A DNA stretch of 33,563 nt, taken from Candidatus Flemingiibacterium merdigallinarum. Its GTDB lineage: Bacteria; Bacillota; Clostridia; Oscillospirales; CAG-272. A program made the translations under genes and the position numbers. Below are positions 6,057-13,561 of the stretch, piece after piece (the stretch's first letter is position 1; each line of letters starts with the position of its first letter). The notes below the pieces were generated by a model. It saw only the letters and a program-made list of their open reading frames with translations. It was not told the DNA's origin and did not search any database. The stretch spans positions 1 through 33,563 of the forward strand of contig CAJFKR010000027.1 of the NCBI GenBank assembly GCA_904386005.1. The letters run 5' to 3'.

Positions 6057-8906
6057 TTGAACAGGAACGACCAAAACAGGACGCCGAAAAATAAAGTCAA
6101 CTGGTCAAGCGAGGTCAAGGACTCGGGCAAGCTCGCCGGCAAAATCGTCAGCAGATTCTTCTCGTATTTACTCAATATAATCCTGACCATAATGCTCATT
6201 TGCTTTATCACCGGCATAATAGTCTGTACAGTGTTCGCGGTTTATGTCAAGAACTACATCGACCCCGAGGTCGACCTCTCGTTGTTCAGCATACAGAACA
6301 CCAATCAGACGACCAAGGTTTATTACATGGACTTCACCGACCGCGAAAACCGCATCGGCGAGCTGGTCGAGCTTGAGGATCAGCGGCTCTACGGCTCGGA
6401 GAACAGCATCTGGGTGAAATACAACGACATACCCGAAAATCTCGTCAACGCGGTCATCTCGATAGAGGACGAGCGTTTCTGGGATCACAACGGCGTCGAC
6501 TGGATACGAACGATCGGCGCGGTCATCAACTATTTTATCCCAATCAGGGAAAATTTCGGCGGCGGTTCGACTCTGACGCAGCAGTTAATCAAGAATATCA
6601 CCGATGAGGACGACTACTCGCCGCAGCGAAAAATACAAGAGATACTGCGGGCGCTGAACCTTGAGAAGAAGCTTGACAAGACGCAGATACTTGAATTGTA
6701 TATGAACAACGTCTACCTGTCGCAGAACTGCAACGGCGTGCAGGCGGCGGCGAACACCTATTTCAACAAGGATGTGTCCGAGCTGACGCTGATCGAGTGC
6801 GCGTCGCTCGCGTCGATACTCAAGTCGCCGACAAAATACGATCCGGTCATCAATCCGGAAAACAATAAGGACAGACGAAATTTCGTGATTAAAAAGATGC
6901 TCGAGCTCGGCAAAATCACCGAGGAGGAGTTCAACAGCGCGTATGACAAGGAGCTGATACTCGACTATCAGGGACGCGCACAGAAAGTTGAGCTGACGAC
7001 CAACTCGTGGTACACCGACCAGGTTATGATCGAGGTCAGAGACGCTCTGATGGAGGAGCTTGGTTACACGAGGGAAATGGCGTATAACCTCATTTACGGC
7101 GGCGGACTTTCGATAGTCACGCTTCAGGATCCGGAGGTTCAGGCGGTGCTCGACGAGGTCTACCTCGACGACGACAGCTTCCCCAAGACGAACAACGCTA
7201 TCCAGCCGCAGTCGTCGGCGATAGTCATTGACCCGGCGACCGGAGACGTGCTCGGAATTGCCGGAGCGCGCGGTCAGAAGGAAGGCAATCTGCTGCTCAA
7301 CTACGCGACGCAGACCACCCGCTCACCCGGTTCGTCGATAAAGCCGCTGTCGGTCTACGCTCCCGCGCTCGAAGCCGGACTCATCACCTACGGTTCGGTT
7401 TACGACGACGTGCCGGTCTGGTTCAACTATGACGATGAGGACGTAGAAAAGAAATATCCGACGGCATATCCGAAAAACCTGCCGGAGGTATACAATGGTC
7501 TGACGACGGTGAACGACGCGGTAACCCGCTCGGTCAACACGGTCGCGCTGCGAGTGCTGCAGGATCTGACGCTCGACACGTCATTTAACTTTGTCAAGAG
7601 CAAGCTGCAAATGGACAGCTTTATCGAATACGCCGAGCTTTCGGGCGGAGTCGGCATCACCGACAAGGGCTGGGCTCCGCTTGCTCTGGGGGCTATGACC
7701 TACGGCGTGACCAACCTTGAAATTACCGCGGCATATCAGATATTCGCGAACGGCGGTATCTACAACAAGCCGCGCACCTGGCTGTATGTGCTCGACAACG
7801 AGGGCAATGTGCTGATCGAAAACGAGACTGACAGCTATGTCGTAATCAGCGAGCAGACCGCGTCGATAATGACGAAGATGCTCGAAAGCGTCGTCGACCG
7901 CGGTACCGCTACGGCAGTCACATTGAAGAACAGTGTAGACGTCGCCGGTAAGACAGGTACAACGTCGAGCGACGTCGACCGTTGGTTTGTCGGCTACACG
8001 CCCTATTATGTCTGCGGAATCTGGTTCGGATATGATCAGCAGCAATTGTCGCTCGGCTCGCTCGCGTGGAACCCGACCGCGGTCGCGTGGGACATCATCA
8101 TGACCAAGCTGCACCAGAATTATATTGACGAAGCCAGTTCGGGCGGCGAGCCGATCAAGACCTTCGAGCTGGCAGACGGCATCGTCACGGCGACCTACTG
8201 CAAGGACTCGGGCAAGCTCATGACCGAGGCCTGCTACCTCGACCCGCGCGGCAACCGCGCCGAGACCGGATATTTCACGACCTCGACCGTGCCGACCGAA
8301 TACTGCGACTGCCACGTGCTCGTAGACTATGACACGTCGACCGGAGCGGTCGCGTCTCCGAGGTGTCCGTCCGAATATGTGACGAAGGTCGGACTCATCA
8401 AGGTCGACCGCGAGTTTCCGATGCAGGTTAAGGTCACTGACGCGCAGTACACCTACCGCGATGTGCCGGATGGCACGGGTATGCCGCTGACCGGCGACCT
8501 GCCGTTCTATATCGGGCTGTATGAATCGGGCACCTACCCGGGCTATACGGCTACGGGCGGAGCGAGGGTATTCAACAGCTACTGCTACGAGCACCATGCG
8601 CTCGAACCCGAACCCGAACCCGAAAATCCCGACGGCACAGTCGACCCGAACAATCCCGACGGCGCAGTCGACCCGGGCAATCCCGGCGGCACAGTCGACC
8701 CGAGCAATCCCGGCGGCACAGTCGACCCGACCAACCCCGACGGCACGGTCGACCCGAGCAATCCCGACGGCACGGTCGACCCGAGCAACCCCGACGGTGC
8801 GATTGACCCGGGCGGCGACGCAGGCATTGACACCGGATCCGCGGGCGATGGTACGGTTGATACCGGAGCTGTTGTACCCGCGCCGGATACTGGCTACGAA
8901 GGCTGA
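6057..8906 (+). CDS. Class A penicillin-binding protein (PBP1a-like)
   Basis: Bifunctional peptidoglycan synthase, 949 residues, starting with TTG: GAAAGGA (6040-6046) sits 10 bp before TTG 6057 and no suitable ATG exists before the membrane anchor. Order: short cytoplasmic tail; one transmembrane segment (about 37-65); GT51 glycosyltransferase domain with EDERF (137-141), GGSTLTQQL (169-177) and RKIQE (191-195); then the transpeptidase domain with SSIK (nucleophile Ser426, Lys429), SVN (492-494) and KTGT (Lys632). The tail ends in an extracellular Pro/Asp/Gly-rich region with seven copies of a 9-residue NPDGTVDPS-like unit. All catalytic motifs are intact. An intrinsic terminator follows at 8969-9003. 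Confidence 0.95.
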   Translation: MNRNDQNRTPKNKVNWSSEVKDSGKLAGKIVSRFFSYLLNIILTIMLICFITGIIVCTVFAVYVKNYIDPEVDLSLFSIQNTNQTTKVYYMDFTDRENRIGELVELEDQRLYGSENSIWVKYNDIPENLVNAVISIEDERFWDHNGVDWIRTIGAVINYFIPIRENFGGGSTLTQQLIKNITDEDDYSPQRKIQEILRALNLEKKLDKTQILELYMNNVYLSQNCNGVQAAANTYFNKDVSELTLIECASLASILKSPTKYDPVINPENNKDRRNFVIKKMLELGKITEEEFNSAYDKELILDYQGRAQKVELTTNSWYTDQVMIEVRDALMEELGYTREMAYNLIYGGGLSIVTLQDPEVQAVLDEVYLDDDSFPKTNNAIQPQSSAIVIDPATGDVLGIAGARGQKEGNLLLNYATQTTRSPGSSIKPLSVYAPALEAGLITYGSVYDDVPVWFNYDDEDVEKKYPTAYPKNLPEVYNGLTTVNDAVTRSVNTVALRVLQDLTLDTSFNFVKSKLQMDSFIEYAELSGGVGITDKGWAPLALGAMTYGVTNLEITAAYQIFANGGIYNKPRTWLYVLDNEGNVLIENETDSYVVISEQTASIMTKMLESVVDRGTATAVTLKNSVDVAGKTGTTSSDVDRWFVGYTPYYVCGIWFGYDQQQLSLGSLAWNPTAVAWDIIMTKLHQNYIDEASSGGEPIKTFELADGIVTATYCKDSGKLMTEACYLDPRGNRAETGYFTTSTVPTEYCDCHVLVDYDTSTGAVASPRCPSEYVTKVGLIKVDREFPMQVKVTDAQYTYRDVPDGTGMPLTGDLPFYIGLYESGTYPGYTATGGARVFNSYCYEHHALEPEPEPENPDGTVDPNNPDGAVDPGNPGGTVDPSNPGGTVDPTNPDGTVDPSNPDGTVDPSNPDGAIDPGGDAGIDTGSAGDGTVDTGAVVPAPDTGYEG
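8625..8813 (+). repeat. seven 27-bp tandem units coding NPDGTVDP(x)
   Basis: In-frame tandem repeat at the 3' end of the PBP gene. Seven consecutive 9-residue units: NPDGTVDPN, NPDGAVDPG, NPGGTVDPS, NPGGTVDPT, NPDGTVDPS, NPDGTVDPS, NPDGAIDPG. The DNA units are very similar, with mostly synonymous or single-base differences, so they probably arose by recent slippage or unequal exchange. The tail would lie outside the membrane, in or across the peptidoglycan. Confidence 0.92.
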
Positions 8907-8968
8907 CGACCTTTTGAATTTTTACTGTGCGGTTATGGCAAAGTGACGGCAGATATGTAATTTTTTCG

Positions 8969-9003
8969 AAAATCACCTCATACATTTGTGTGAGGTGATT
9001 TTT
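8969..9003 (+). terminator. intrinsic terminator of the PBP gene, overlapping the tspO RBS
   Basis: Perfect 12-bp stem AAAATCACCTCA (8969-8980) with TGAGGTGATTTT (8991-9002) around a 10-nt loop, ending in a T-run to 9003; an A/T-symmetric stem makes it usable on both strands. The 3' arm contains GAGGTG (8992-8997), the SD of the tspO gene whose ATG follows at 9004. Confidence 0.8.
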
Positions 9004-9534
9004 ATGTCGCAAATAAAGACGCAGAAAAATCGACTGGTCGGCAAAATACGCGCCGAACTCTGTCGGATCAATCTGAAATGCGTGATTGTCGGCGCGATTA
9101 TAGTTCTGCTTTGCGGATTTTTAAGCTCGCTCGCCGGCGGCTCGACCGAAGCCTACCGTGAGCTCGAGCGCCCCGCCGGAGCTCCTCCGTCATATGTGTT
9201 TCCGATTGTCTGGACGATATTGTATATACTCATCGGCGGCGCGGCCGGAGCGGTCGCCTGCAATCAGGATCGTGCGCTCGAATCGGAAAAATACAAAGGG
9301 CTGCTCTTTTTCATCCTGATGATGATATTCAATTTCGTCTGGTCGCCGCTCTTTTTCGCCGCCGAGGCGTATTTCGCCGCCTTTTGCGCGATTATCATGA
9401 TGATAATACTGTCGTTTTTCGCGACGCTGTGCTTTTTCAGAATATACATAGTCAGCGCGCTGGCGATGGCGGTATATATGCTCTGGCTGTTTTATGCCGC
9501 CTATCTGAATCTGGCGATTATAATTCTGAACTGA
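9004..9534 (+). CDS. tspO: TspO/MBR family membrane protein
   Basis: 176 residues, five hydrophobic helices. Family marks: ERPAGAPPSYVFPIVWTILY (the P-x-x-x-P-P-x-x-x-F-x-x-V-W-x-x-L-Y element of the ligand pocket), NFVWSPLFF in helix 3, and the closing W-L-F-Y-A-A-Y-L-N-L-A-I-I-I-L-N. TspO proteins bind porphyrins and other hydrophobic ligands in the cytoplasmic membrane; the physiological role in Clostridia is not settled. ATG 9004 is chosen over 8986 because GAGGTG precedes it by 6 bp and because the family N-terminus is short. The SD is locked in the terminator hairpin of the preceding PBP gene, so translation from read-through transcripts may be weak. Confidence 0.9.
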   Translation: MSQIKTQKNRLVGKIRAELCRINLKCVIVGAIIVLLCGFLSSLAGGSTEAYRELERPAGAPPSYVFPIVWTILYILIGGAAGAVACNQDRALESEKYKGLLFFILMMIFNFVWSPLFFAAEAYFAAFCAIIMMIILSFFATLCFFRIYIVSALAMAVYMLWLFYAAYLNLAIIILN

Positions 9535-9656
9535 TGTGCTGGTCAGCTAATTCGGTAAAACATTAAGTTAAACAAAAATAATTGATAGTTTTTGTGATTA
9601 TGCACAAACCAATGTAAATAATTTGCGGCCACTATAAAAAATATACTGAAATAATC

Positions 9657-9685
9657 TTGACAAATGAAAGGAATGATAGTATAAT
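9657..9685 (+). promoter_or_regulatory. consensus sigma-A promoter for the DUF4430 gene
   Basis: TTGACA (9657-9662), 17-bp spacer, TATAAT (9680-9685): a perfect match to the vegetative consensus with ideal spacing. Start of transcription is expected near 9692, leaving a leader of about 84 nt before the ATG at 9776. It implies strong, possibly constitutive expression. Confidence 0.88.
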
Positions 9686-9693
9686 AGACCCAT

Positions 9694-9748
9694 AAGCGAA
9701 AGGCTGAATGCGCGAGCGGTCATGAGCCGTGCCCAAATGCCGACGCTT
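9694..9748 (+). ncRNA. candidate structured 5' leader of the DUF4430 gene
   Basis: Between the predicted transcript start and the SD, AAGCG (9694-9698) pairs with CGCTT (9744-9748), closing a GC-rich region that can form inner helices (GGC 9702-9704 with GCC 9731-9733; GCGG near 9716-9719 with CCGU-type bases near 9727-9730). An SD (AGGAGG, 9760-9765) follows 12 nt later. I do not recognise it as a known riboswitch class; no cobalamin-box-like sequence is present although DUF4430 domains occur in cobalamin-binding proteins. Confidence 0.35.
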
Positions 9749-9775
9749 TACTATTAAACAGGAGGATATTCTCTA

Positions 9776-10198
9776 ATGAAGCTTACACGAATTTTGACCC
9801 TGATGATAGTCGGTGTGTTCTTCGTGCTCGCACTCGCATCCTGCTCTGCAACCGCTCCGGAAATCAAGGTGACGCTCAGAATAGTCGCCGACGACCCCGA
9901 GAACCCGATTCTCGACACTGAGGTAACCCTTCAGTCCGAGAACCCCACTGTTCTTGAGGCGTTCCAGGAGGGATGCTTTGTGAACGAGATTTCGTATACC
10001 CTTACTGACGCTGAAGACTCGGTTAAGGATATCACCGACTACAAGGATTACACCGATGAGAACGGTCTGGTTCACTACTGGATGTACTACATCAACGATG
10101 TAGAGCCCACGTCCGGCAAGGCGAACGTAAACCCGATTGCTGACGGTGACGTTATTCTGTATGAATATGTGACCTTCGATCCGGAGGCTGCGGCTTAA
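9776..10198 (+). CDS. DUF4430-domain lipoprotein
   Basis: 140 residues. N-terminal signal with a lipobox, LASC (Cys23), so it should be a lipid-anchored surface protein. The rest matches the DUF4430 pattern: an internal T-V-L-E-A-F segment, then HYWMYYINDVEPTSGKANVN and the closing P-I-A-D-G-D-V-I-L-Y-E-Y. DUF4430 is a ubiquitin-like/beta-grasp ligand-binding module also found at the C-terminus of transcobalamin and intrinsic factor; in bacteria it is often a surface-exposed binding or adhesion domain. The ligand here is unknown. SD AGGAGG at 9760-9765 supports ATG 9776. It has its own consensus promoter and a terminator at 10208-10236, so it is monocistronic. Confidence 0.85.
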   Translation: MKLTRILTLMIVGVFFVLALASCSATAPEIKVTLRIVADDPENPILDTEVTLQSENPTVLEAFQEGCFVNEISYTLTDAEDSVKDITDYKDYTDENGLVHYWMYYINDVEPTSGKANVNPIADGDVILYEYVTFDPEAAA

Positions 10199-10207
10199 GT
10201 TAAAAAT

Positions 10208-10236
10208 GAGGATGACGTTTAACGGCATCCTCTTTT
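10208..10236 (+). terminator. intrinsic terminator after the DUF4430 gene
   Basis: GAGGATG (10208-10214) pairs with CATCCTC (10226-10232), followed by TTTT. The loop can add CG/CG pairs. It lies 10 bp after the stop codon. Confidence 0.85.
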
Positions 10237-10254
10237 CAATACATGGAGGGGCAT

Positions 10255-11334
10255 ATGCTCGAAAATACAAGATACAAGCTCAAAACTGAAAAGCGCCTGA
10301 CCGTCGGATATTTCGGCGGCTCCATAACCGAGGGCGCGGGAGCGTCTGACCCGTCGCGCACGTCATGGCGGGGCGCGACCTTCGACTGGCTGAAAGCAAG
10401 CTATCCCGACTGCGCGCTGACACAGATAAACGCCGCAATCGGCGGCACCGGCAGCCAGCTCGGCATATTCAGGTGCGAGCGCGACTTAACGTCAAAAGCG
10501 CCCGGCCTTGTCTTTGTCGAATATTCGGTCAATGATTTTGGCAACGATTATGACACTGTCATGGTCAATTCCGAGACGATAATACGCAAGATACTGACAG
10601 CAAATCCATATGCTGACATTGTATACGTGCATACGACGACCAAATCAATATCTGACCGACTCGCGTCGGGCGGCGAGTATACGTCGCGGAGCGCTCATTC
10701 AACGGTTATGCACCATTACGGCATCGACCAGATCGACATGGGCGAGATACTGCGCGCAAAGACTCTGCTTGAAGGCGGGGACTGGAAGAAATACACCCGC
10801 GACGACGTTCACCCGAACGACGACGGCTACAGGCTCTACACGGCGTCTGTAGTCGATTATCTTGAGGGGACTCTTTCAGGTGCGGCCCCGGAGTCCAAAG
10901 CCGCTCACAGCCTTCCTGCGGCTCTGACCGACCTTCGCATGAACGCTCGGCTCGAGGACGCGTGGGATTTGCTCGACGGTACATCGCAAGGCTGGGAGAA
11001 GGTCGACGCAACCCTCTGCTCGCGCTATGACCATTATATAGAGGCGTCAAAGCCGGGAGCGCGGCTTGAGATCACGTTTGTAGGGCGCAGGGTCGGACTG
11101 TATCTGATGCTCGCGAAGGACTCGGGCGATTTGATCTACAGCATTGACGGCGGAGAGGACAAGACCCTGCGCACCTGGGACAGCTATTGCAAGAGCTTCA
11201 ACCGCGCCGGCGGAATGATGCTCGGCGGCGAGCTGTGCGAGGGAACGCATCGGCTTGTGCTGCGCGTCGCCGACGGCAAGGCTGACGAGTCGGAGGGGCA
11301 CGCGATCCGCATCGGCGCGGTTATGGTGTATTGA
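10255..11334 (+). CDS. SGNH/GDSL-type hydrolase with C-terminal beta domain
   Basis: 359 residues, no signal peptide. SGNH blocks in order: GGSIT (block I, Ser23 nucleophile), GGTGS (block II, residues 63-67), VND (block III, Asn93), and RDDVHPND (block V, Asp183/His186). The family cleaves ester bonds in carbohydrates or lipids; acetyl or acyl sugar esterase activity is a reasonable guess given the glycoside hydrolase nearby, but the substrate is not shown. Residues from about 210 on form a beta-rich region (A-R-L-E-I-T-F-V-G-R-R-V-G-L-Y-L), likely a jelly-roll accessory domain. ATG 10255 is preferred over 10243 since GGAGG (10245-10249) lies just before it and would overlap the other start. 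A terminator follows at 11465-11498. Confidence 0.85.
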   Translation: MLENTRYKLKTEKRLTVGYFGGSITEGAGASDPSRTSWRGATFDWLKASYPDCALTQINAAIGGTGSQLGIFRCERDLTSKAPGLVFVEYSVNDFGNDYDTVMVNSETIIRKILTANPYADIVYVHTTTKSISDRLASGGEYTSRSAHSTVMHHYGIDQIDMGEILRAKTLLEGGDWKKYTRDDVHPNDDGYRLYTASVVDYLEGTLSGAAPESKAAHSLPAALTDLRMNARLEDAWDLLDGTSQGWEKVDATLCSRYDHYIEASKPGARLEITFVGRRVGLYLMLAKDSGDLIYSIDGGEDKTLRTWDSYCKSFNRAGGMMLGGELCEGTHRLVLRVADGKADESEGHAIRIGAVMVY

Positions 11335-11464
11335 CCGCGTGAAGAAGCGGCGGAACCAGTATCGTCAAAAATGCCGCTTCATGCAGAGACAGTCGTATAT
11401 AGATAATGTACGCGGCAAATCGCATATAGACAAACATACATAGTCAATCGTATATACATGATAA

Positions 11465-11500
11465 AAACGTTCAATCCGGAAAACCGGATTGAACGTTTAT
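11465..11500. terminator. bidirectional intrinsic terminator between convergent genes
   Basis: Perfect 15-bp stem AAACGTTCAATCCGG (11465-11479), AAAA loop, CCGGATTGAACGTTT (11484-11498), followed by ATTTAT on the plus strand and preceded by an A-run that gives a T-run on the minus strand. It serves the SGNH gene (+) and the gene ending at 11501 (-). Confidence 0.92.
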
Positions 11501-12877
11501 TTATATATTGTCGTGTGCATTCAGCAGCTTCAGCAGCGTGATCCGTCTGCGCACATACGGCGCGAATTTGAGCGACAGCTCGGCGAGCGGACATCCATAT
11601 TTCGGCAGGTATTCGGGCAGCGACAGTTCAGCGGGTGTAGTCGGGGCTCCGGCGGCTTTGAGGTACATTTCGAGCCGCTCGGGTGATATCAGCGACGACG
11701 TCAGGTCGGCGGCGCGCTCGGCGCACTCACGCGATATTTCGAAATTGAGCGACGAGGTCAGCGGGTCACGATTCTTGAGATTCTCGTCGAGTATGCCGTC
11801 GGTGACGTCGCCGAACACCGGCGCGAGATACGAGCGGTCGAATAGACGCGCGAGGTCGGGGCGGCAGGTCAGCAGCTCGGTAAAGTGTGCGCGGTCGGAC
11901 GCGGCGGCGTGGTAATGCCGTGCGACCAGCAGCGTTCCGCAGCCAACCGATTCACCGTGCAGCGCGCCGCAGGGCTTGTTGACAAGGTTCATCTCCCAGA
12001 AATGCGACAGGTGGTGCTCTGCGCCCGAAGCCGGTCGCGAGTTGCCGCAGAGCTGCATGGACAGTCCGGCGAGGATGAGGCACTCCATGACGCAGCGGAT
12101 ATATTCGGGCGAGCTGCGGGTGATATTGCGGGCGATGTCGCCGTCGACCGCGCCGCGGGCGATTGTGTGCGCAGCGTTGCCGTCCACCGCGCCGCGAGCG
12201 GTGCCGCGGTTCGCGTCCCCGTCAGCTGTTGATATCAGCTCGTCGAGCAGCGCGGACAGGCGACCCAGTGCCGACTTCATCAGGTCGTAGACTTCGGCTG
12301 CGATCGGCTCACCGCACAGCAGATTCGCGATTTTCCAGTCAAACAGCGCGGTGTATTTGCCGAGAATGTCTCCGACTCCCGACGCGGTCAGTCTCGCGGG
12401 CGAATCGGCGAGCACGCGCTCGTCGGCGAACAGCGCGACCGGCGACGCTGATTCAAACGACACCTTGCGTCCGCCGAAGGTCATCGCCGCGACCGATGAG
12501 ACGAAGCCGTCGACGCTCGGCGCGGTGGGGAAGGATATGAAGTCGATTGTGCGCTCGTGAGAACAGTAGCGCGTGATGTCGTGCAGCGAACCCGAGCCGC
12601 AAGCGACAACGCAGTCATAATCGTGCAAAGACAGCTCATCCATGAGCGGCGCGATACCGCGCTCGTTGGCGTGCGAGCTGCCGTCGAGTTTGACGACTTT
12701 TCCGATATTTCCGAGCAGTGCGATATATTTTTCGGTATTTTCGTCACAGACTATGAGCGCATTCGAGTAATATTCGCGCATAAAGTCAGCGAGCGAATCG
12801 GCCGCGTTCGGTGAAAGCAGCGCGATTTTTGTCTGTAGCGAGCCGCTGTTCGGCAGGTCTTTGACAAGGTCGGACAT
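11501..12877 (-). CDS. Iron-containing-alcohol-dehydrogenase-fold, glycerol-1-phosphate dehydrogenase-like (EgsA/AraM)
   Basis: 458 residues. Family marks: CGSGSLHDITRY (94-104, NAD(P)-binding Gly-rich loop), SFPTAPSVDGFVSS (115-128), GVGDILGKYTALFDWK (167-182, metal ligand Asp170), SGAEHHLSHFWE (284-295) and CGALHGESVGCGT (303-315), which supply the metal-binding histidines. This is the pattern of sn-glycerol-1-phosphate dehydrogenases (EgsA/AraM, Zn- or Ni-dependent), which reduce dihydroxyacetone phosphate. Some members of this fold have other substrates, so function is probable, not proven. Odd: residues 217-254 are a repetitive Ala/Gly/Asp insertion. SD AAAGGAG supports ATG at 12875-12877. 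It diverges from the DUF4830 gene across a 100-bp gap. Confidence 0.82.
   Translation of the reverse strand: MSDLVKDLPNSGSLQTKIALLSPNAADSLADFMREYYSNALIVCDENTEKYIALLGNIGKVVKLDGSSHANERGIAPLMDELSLHDYDCVVACGSGSLHDITRYCSHERTIDFISFPTAPSVDGFVSSVAAMTFGGRKVSFESASPVALFADERVLADSPARLTASGVGDILGKYTALFDWKIANLLCGEPIAAEVYDLMKSALGRLSALLDELISTADGDANRGTARGAVDGNAAHTIARGAVDGDIARNITRSSPEYIRCVMECLILAGLSMQLCGNSRPASGAEHHLSHFWEMNLVNKPCGALHGESVGCGTLLVARHYHAAASDRAHFTELLTCRPDLARLFDRSYLAPVFGDVTDGILDENLKNRDPLTSSLNFEISRECAERAADLTSSLISPERLEMYLKAAGAPTTPAELSLPEYLPKYGCPLAELSLKFAPYVRRRITLLKLLNAHDNI
12116..12229 (-). repeat. repetitive in-frame insertion in the dehydrogenase gene
   Basis: Codes residues 217-254, which contain ARGAVDGNA and ARGAVDGDIAR, near-duplicate units separated by a short His/Thr stretch. 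The DNA carries two similar GC-rich units (ACCGCGCCGCG in each on the plus strand). It lies between the Gly-rich N-terminal domain and the metal-binding helices, in a surface-loop position of the fold. The frame is kept. Confidence 0.6.
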
Positions 12878-12977
12878 GGCGACAACTCCTTTATATTAAA
12901 TTGATTTCTTAAAATAGCATATTTTCATCGAGTACACAATATATTATAGTAGCAGTCAATTACGGGAGGTAAGGGCT

Positions 12978-13487
12978 ATGTTTATATATTCGCTCAGAGC
13001 AAACACACTCAAATTTTTCGGAGTGACGACATTGGCGGTCGCGGCTTTGGTGACGCTGCTGTTCTTCATACCAACGTCCGAGCCGGCGATATCCGAAAAT
13101 GTGCTCGACGTTGCCGAACACGACAATGTCGCGGCGGTGAACTTCGACAAGATCAAGACGGCGGACGACCGTATCAACTTCCTGCGTCAGTTCGGCTGGG
13201 AGGTCGAGAGTCAGCCGACCGAGGAGGTCGAGGTGACGATTCCGGCTGAGTTCGACAAGATTTACCAGAGCTACAACGAGCTGCAAAAAAAGCAGGGCTT
13301 CGATTTGACGAAGTATTTGAAAAAGGATGTGAACCGCTACACGTATAAAATTACGAATTACCCCGACTATACCGGCGACGTATACGCGAACATTCTCGTA
13401 TACAAGAACAAGGTGATCGGCGGCGACGTCTGCTCGGCCGACGCGAACGGATTTATACACGGTCTTGACCGGAACATCACATTTTGA
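12978..13487 (+). CDS. DUF4830-domain membrane-anchored protein
   Basis: 169 residues. A short Lys/Arg-flanked N-terminus is followed by one transmembrane helix (about 13-32, VTTLAVAALVTLLFF). The extracytoplasmic part carries the DUF4830 pattern: RINFLRQFGWEVESQPTE, VTIPAEFDKIYQSYNELQ, QGFDLTKY, a YTYKITNYPDY stretch and VIGGDVCSADANGFIHG. No function is known for this family, which is common in Clostridia. SD GGGAGG (12964-12969) supports ATG 12978. It is transcribed alone, divergent from the dehydrogenase gene and ended by a strong hairpin at 13526-13553. Confidence 0.8.
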   Translation: MFIYSLRANTLKFFGVTTLAVAALVTLLFFIPTSEPAISENVLDVAEHDNVAAVNFDKIKTADDRINFLRQFGWEVESQPTEEVEVTIPAEFDKIYQSYNELQKKQGFDLTKYLKKDVNRYTYKITNYPDYTGDVYANILVYKNKVIGGDVCSADANGFIHGLDRNITF

Positions 13488-13525
13488 GCGTATTTGGCAG
13501 GGAGCTTGACACGCACCTGCAATGC

Positions 13526-13560
13526 GGGGAGTCCTTGGTTCCAAGGACTCCCCTCCATTT
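13526..13560 (+). terminator. intrinsic terminator after the DUF4830 gene
   Basis: Perfect 13-bp stem GGGGAGTCCTTGG (13526-13538), TT loop, CCAAGGACTCCCC (13541-13553), followed by TCCATTTATTATT. It lies in the convergent gap to the minus-strand glycoside hydrolase gene and could also stop that transcript, though no T-run follows on the minus strand. Confidence 0.85.
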
Positions 13561-13561
13561 A

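Noticed and set aside
8572-9012. antisense and +1-frame ORFs across the PBP repeat
   Set aside because: They repeat the PBP tandem unit in other frames (RRDCSGRLC-like) and have no SD; produced by the repeat.
9694-9748. cobalamin or ZTP riboswitch in the DUF4430 leader
   Set aside because: Leader is too short and lacks the B12-box and the ZTP CCGCCUGGGC-type element.
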